The translations under genes were made by a program, and so were the position numbers. From assembly GCA_016870865.1 (NCBI GenBank), contig VGAC01000019.1, forward strand, positions 1 to 34,325: 34,325 nucleotides of DNA. The letters run 5' to 3'. The stretch is from Actinomycetota bacterium (GTDB lineage Bacteria; Actinomycetota; Acidimicrobiia; Acidimicrobiales; Ilumatobacteraceae). The stretch's first letter is position 1. Each line of letters begins with the position of its first letter. The notes under the pieces were generated by a model. That model was not told where the DNA came from and did no database searches. It saw only the letters and a program-made list of their open reading frames with translations. Below, in pieces: positions 32,801-34,325 of the stretch.

Positions 32801-33298
32801 CTGCTGCGTGTGATCAAGGCCGTCGACGAGGAGATTCAGTCGGTGTTCGGCACCGCGTTCCACGACGTTGCGCGCAACTTCCAGGAACTGTTCGGCGGTC
32901 TCTTTCCCGGGGGTTCGGGCCGCCTCACTTTGACCCTGCCGGAAGATCTGCTGAACACGGGCATCGAAGTCGAGGCCCGACCGGGTGGGAAGAACGTCAA
33001 GAAACTGTCGCTTCTTTCGGGTGGCGAGCGGTCGCTCACCGCGCTCGCTTTTCTCTTCGCCGTGTTCCGCAGCCGCCCTTCGCCGTTCTACGTGATGGAC
33101 GAAGTGGAGGCCGCCCTCGACGACGTGAACCTCTCGCGCTTTCTTGGCCTGCTCGGTGAGTTCCGCCGCGACGCTCAACTTCTCGTCGTTAGTCACCAAA
33201 AGCGCACGATGGAAGCGGCCGATTGTCTGCTTGGCGTCACCATGCAGCCGGGCGGTTCGTCGAAGGTGATAGTCGAGCGCGCGTCGAGCACCAACTAA
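29816..33298 (+). CDS. smc: Chromosome segregation ATPase SMC
   Basis: This 1160-residue protein starts MFLKSLTLKGFKSFAD. Walker A is GPNGSGKSN (31-39). Two long coiled coils flank the hinge (about 500-640, beginning near LQHLADVGGVVGALVD). The C-terminal head has LSGGERSLTALAF (about 1067) and Walker B FYVMDEVEAALDD (about 1091). It organises and segregates chromosomes with ScpAB, which are not in the window. ftsY follows after 5 bases, the usual actinobacterial arrangement. Confidence 0.97.
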   Translation: MFLKSLTLKGFKSFADTTVLELEPGITVVVGPNGSGKSNVVDAIAWVLGAQAPSAVRSQKMDDVIFAGTEKRPALGRAEVVLTLDNSAGLLPIEFTEVTVGRTLFRSGESEYSINGVECRLLDVQELLSDAGVGRQQHVIVSQGQIDAVLNARPEDRRAIIEEAAGVLKYRKRKEKAERRLDGTEANLLRVQDLIREVRRQLRPLERQAEAARRHGALVTELKALQIYVAGREIAATRARLVVLAGDKANGARTEREQRARLAELDALVLSSEADLTALGDTGVSDQLVRVEQLRERARGLAALLAERRRSMERERSQFMDADVMASLEVDAAALRGELDSINSELSLVDPERESLERDEADFALRRQAAGDEDVAELPTPVAASAAAEVRGELRTLRANDERDHAELQRVVTRIAQLDDRALRLAADIERLGNDYESAEGAAKRIEDEVRGQSERRAAAEATLDAATQAGATAAASLAHWNARVEVLREALETARSRAGLQHLADVGGVVGALVDLIRVEDGWEAAVHAALGDAVAGIVLRDASAAREALSSLDSKSVNGAVLALGGTQKAAVVTPAGVRPVRGVVRAAGPDAAAIDSLLDTLLSRAVIADSWATAVDIALSNPTLHVVTRRGDRFAPSGWRIGGQAGAVTAAALEDAVARQSEANTESDRRAGELARTRAEMQSARSSFAELERRHEQLTRARLAAADSLQRVTGERREVIAELDAVRSQRDDVSGRLERAVSRIAELEVVLPRLEADEAMEAETMRTIGVARAGLDAEVSRLALRRKDLEVRSVGLVERQQFVQRRLDETESRLAADADARAQAAGARIRLQRAFDAIVGLSDLVDRHRITTEALLVELHEARRRQSDEVREVAARLDTARRDRQATERELDEQRERGRRIDIDEAEVRMRLEATVESLRRDLEVEPEVAEATEMPAIAEGVTPIARVRELERELRLMGPINPLALQEFTELQKRHEFLESQLEDVRNTRRDLLRVIKAVDEEIQSVFGTAFHDVARNFQELFGGLFPGGSGRLTLTLPEDLLNTGIEVEARPGGKNVKKLSLLSGGERSLTALAFLFAVFRSRPSPFYVMDEVEAALDDVNLSRFLGLLGEFRRDAQLLVVSHQKRTMEAADCLLGVTMQPGGSSKVIVERASSTN

Positions 33299-33303
33299 CG
33301 GCC

Positions 33304-34325
33304 ATGGACAACGCGCCCCTCGTACTTCTTCTCCTCGTCGGCCTCGTCGTCGTCTTCGGTCTTGGTGTGGTCGTACTCAACCGTCGAAAGGCCGGCGACC
33401 GGGTGGCCGTCGAGTCGCCGCCCGCACCGAGCATCGAAAAGCCCCCCTCGGTTGCGGAGCCCGCGCCCCTCGCCCCGACGCGTCGTTTCACCAAGGCTGC
33501 GGGCATTTTCACGGGGGCGTTTGCCGGTGTGCGGGCGAGGGAAAAGATCACGGCCGACACCTGGGACGACCTGGAAGAAACACTTCTACGCGCCGACGTC
33601 GGCTTGACGGTGACGACGTCGCTGCTGTCGGGTGTGAGGTCCCGCGTCGACAAAAAGGAGGTCGTCGATCCCTCAGGTTTGGTCGATGCGCTGCAGACCG
33701 ACATGGCCGCGCAGTTGAGTGCCAATGCGCGGGAGCTGATTTTCGATGCGTCGGTGAAGCAGCCCAACATCTGGCTCTTCGTTGGCGTCAACGGCGTGGG
33801 CAAGACGACGACGATCGGCAAGGTTGCCTTTGCGCAAAAGGCGAACGGTCGCAACGTCCTTCTCGCCGCCGGCGACACGTTCCGTGCCGCTGCCGGTGAA
33901 CAGCTGCAAACCTGGGCTGCTCGGGTCGAGGTTCCGATCGTGCGTGGCAATGAAGGGGGCGACCCGAGTGCCGTCATCTTCGACGCCGTCCAGAGCGCGG
34001 CCGCGCGCGGATGCGACCTCGTTCTGGCCGACACAGCGGGCCGACTGCAGAACAAGACCAATCTCATGGAGGAACTGAAAAAGGTTCGCCGAGTCGCCGA
34101 GAAAGATGCCGGCACCGTCACCGAGGTCCTTCTTGTCATCGACGCCACGACCGGCCAGAACGGACTCTCGCAGGCGGCTCAATTCACCGAAGCGACCAAC
34201 GTCACCGGAGTGGTGTTGACGAAACTCGACGGCTCGGCAAAGGGCGGTATCGTCTTTGCAATCGAGACGCAACTCGGGATTCCCGTGAAACTGGTGGGCC
34301 TCGGAGAGACCATCGCCGACCTCGT
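33304..34325 (+). CDS. ftsY: Signal recognition particle receptor FtsY (partial, cut by window end)
   Basis: The first 340 residues are present. The N-terminus has a hydrophobic segment (about 5-26) followed by RRK, acting as a membrane anchor, as in actinobacterial FtsY. A Pro-rich linker leads to the N domain (about 75-150) and the GTPase. G1 is GVNGVGKTT (161-169), then DTFRAAAGEQL, DTAGRLQNK and TKLDGSAKGG. It docks ribosomes to the translocon through Ffh. The gene runs off the end of the window intact. Confidence 0.96.
   Translation, partial: MDNAPLVLLLLVGLVVVFGLGVVVLNRRKAGDRVAVESPPAPSIEKPPSVAEPAPLAPTRRFTKAAGIFTGAFAGVRAREKITADTWDDLEETLLRADVGLTVTTSLLSGVRSRVDKKEVVDPSGLVDALQTDMAAQLSANARELIFDASVKQPNIWLFVGVNGVGKTTTIGKVAFAQKANGRNVLLAAGDTFRAAAGEQLQTWAARVEVPIVRGNEGGDPSAVIFDAVQSAAARGCDLVLADTAGRLQNKTNLMEELKKVRRVAEKDAGTVTEVLLVIDATTGQNGLSQAAQFTEATNVTGVVLTKLDGSAKGGIVFAIETQLGIPVKLVGLGETIADL

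Noticed and set aside
1-34325. Defence system, prophage, IS element, tRNA or CRISPR array
   Set aside because: I looked for transposases, integrases, CCA-ended cloverleafs, regular repeats and defence-type gene sets and saw none; the window is mostly core genes.

Overview
This is a compact chromosomal window from a high-GC bacterium, most likely an actinobacterium of the Acidimicrobiia type (inference). The markers are a fused E2-E1 2-oxoglutarate decarboxylase (Kgd), a GTP-dependent PEP carboxykinase, a UvrD2-like helicase with an HRDC tail, a Mca/MshB-like deacetylase, and the order coaD, SepIVA-like gene, DUF177, rpmF, plsX, acpP, rnc, mutM, smc, ftsY. There are 33 protein genes. No gap between genes exceeds about 115 bases. 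I saw no tRNA, rRNA, insertion sequence, prophage or CRISPR array.

Layout. Positions 39-6262 hold a molybdopterin oxidoreductase, a convergent cupredoxin lipoprotein and kgd. Positions 6266-12155 hold a HAD-family protein, a NYN-type ribonuclease fused to an S1-like domain and a lysine-rich tail, exonuclease III, a thioesterase, the UvrD2-like helicase and a PH-SHOCT membrane protein. Positions 12185-17762 hold a cytoplasmic BtuF-like protein, an aldo/keto reductase, a four-gene overlapping operon (alpha/beta hydrolase, acyl-CoA racemase, PIG-L deacetylase, histidine phosphatase) and a four-helix membrane protein. Positions 17813-20172, minus strand, hold rpmB, a small cold-shock-like protein and pckG. 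From 20287 to the end is a long plus-strand housekeeping block: a FakA-like kinase, recG, rsmD, coaD, a SepIVA-like gene, DUF177, rpmF, plsX, acpP, rnc, mutM, smc and ftsY (cut by the window end). A 60-residue zinc ribbon gene lies on the minus strand between recG and rsmD.

Working together. kgd and pckG serve the TCA cycle and gluconeogenesis. The racemase operon suggests branched-chain or sterol-type acyl-CoA turnover. The final block combines ribosome assembly (rsmD, DUF177, rpmF, rnc), lipid synthesis (plsX, acpP and possibly FakA), CoA supply (coaD), DNA repair (recG, mutM), chromosome segregation and septation (smc, SepIVA-like) and protein targeting (ftsY).

The most striking signal is in the promoters. 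More than a dozen genes have a TANNNT-like -10 hexamer placed so that transcription would begin at, or within a few bases of, the start codon. Eight genes have exactly 6 bases between the hexamer and the start. In three of these the stop codon of the upstream gene forms the first three bases of the hexamer. Genes inside operons often carry Shine-Dalgarno sites instead. The most interesting single protein is the NYN-S1-lysine-tail protein at 7030-8160.
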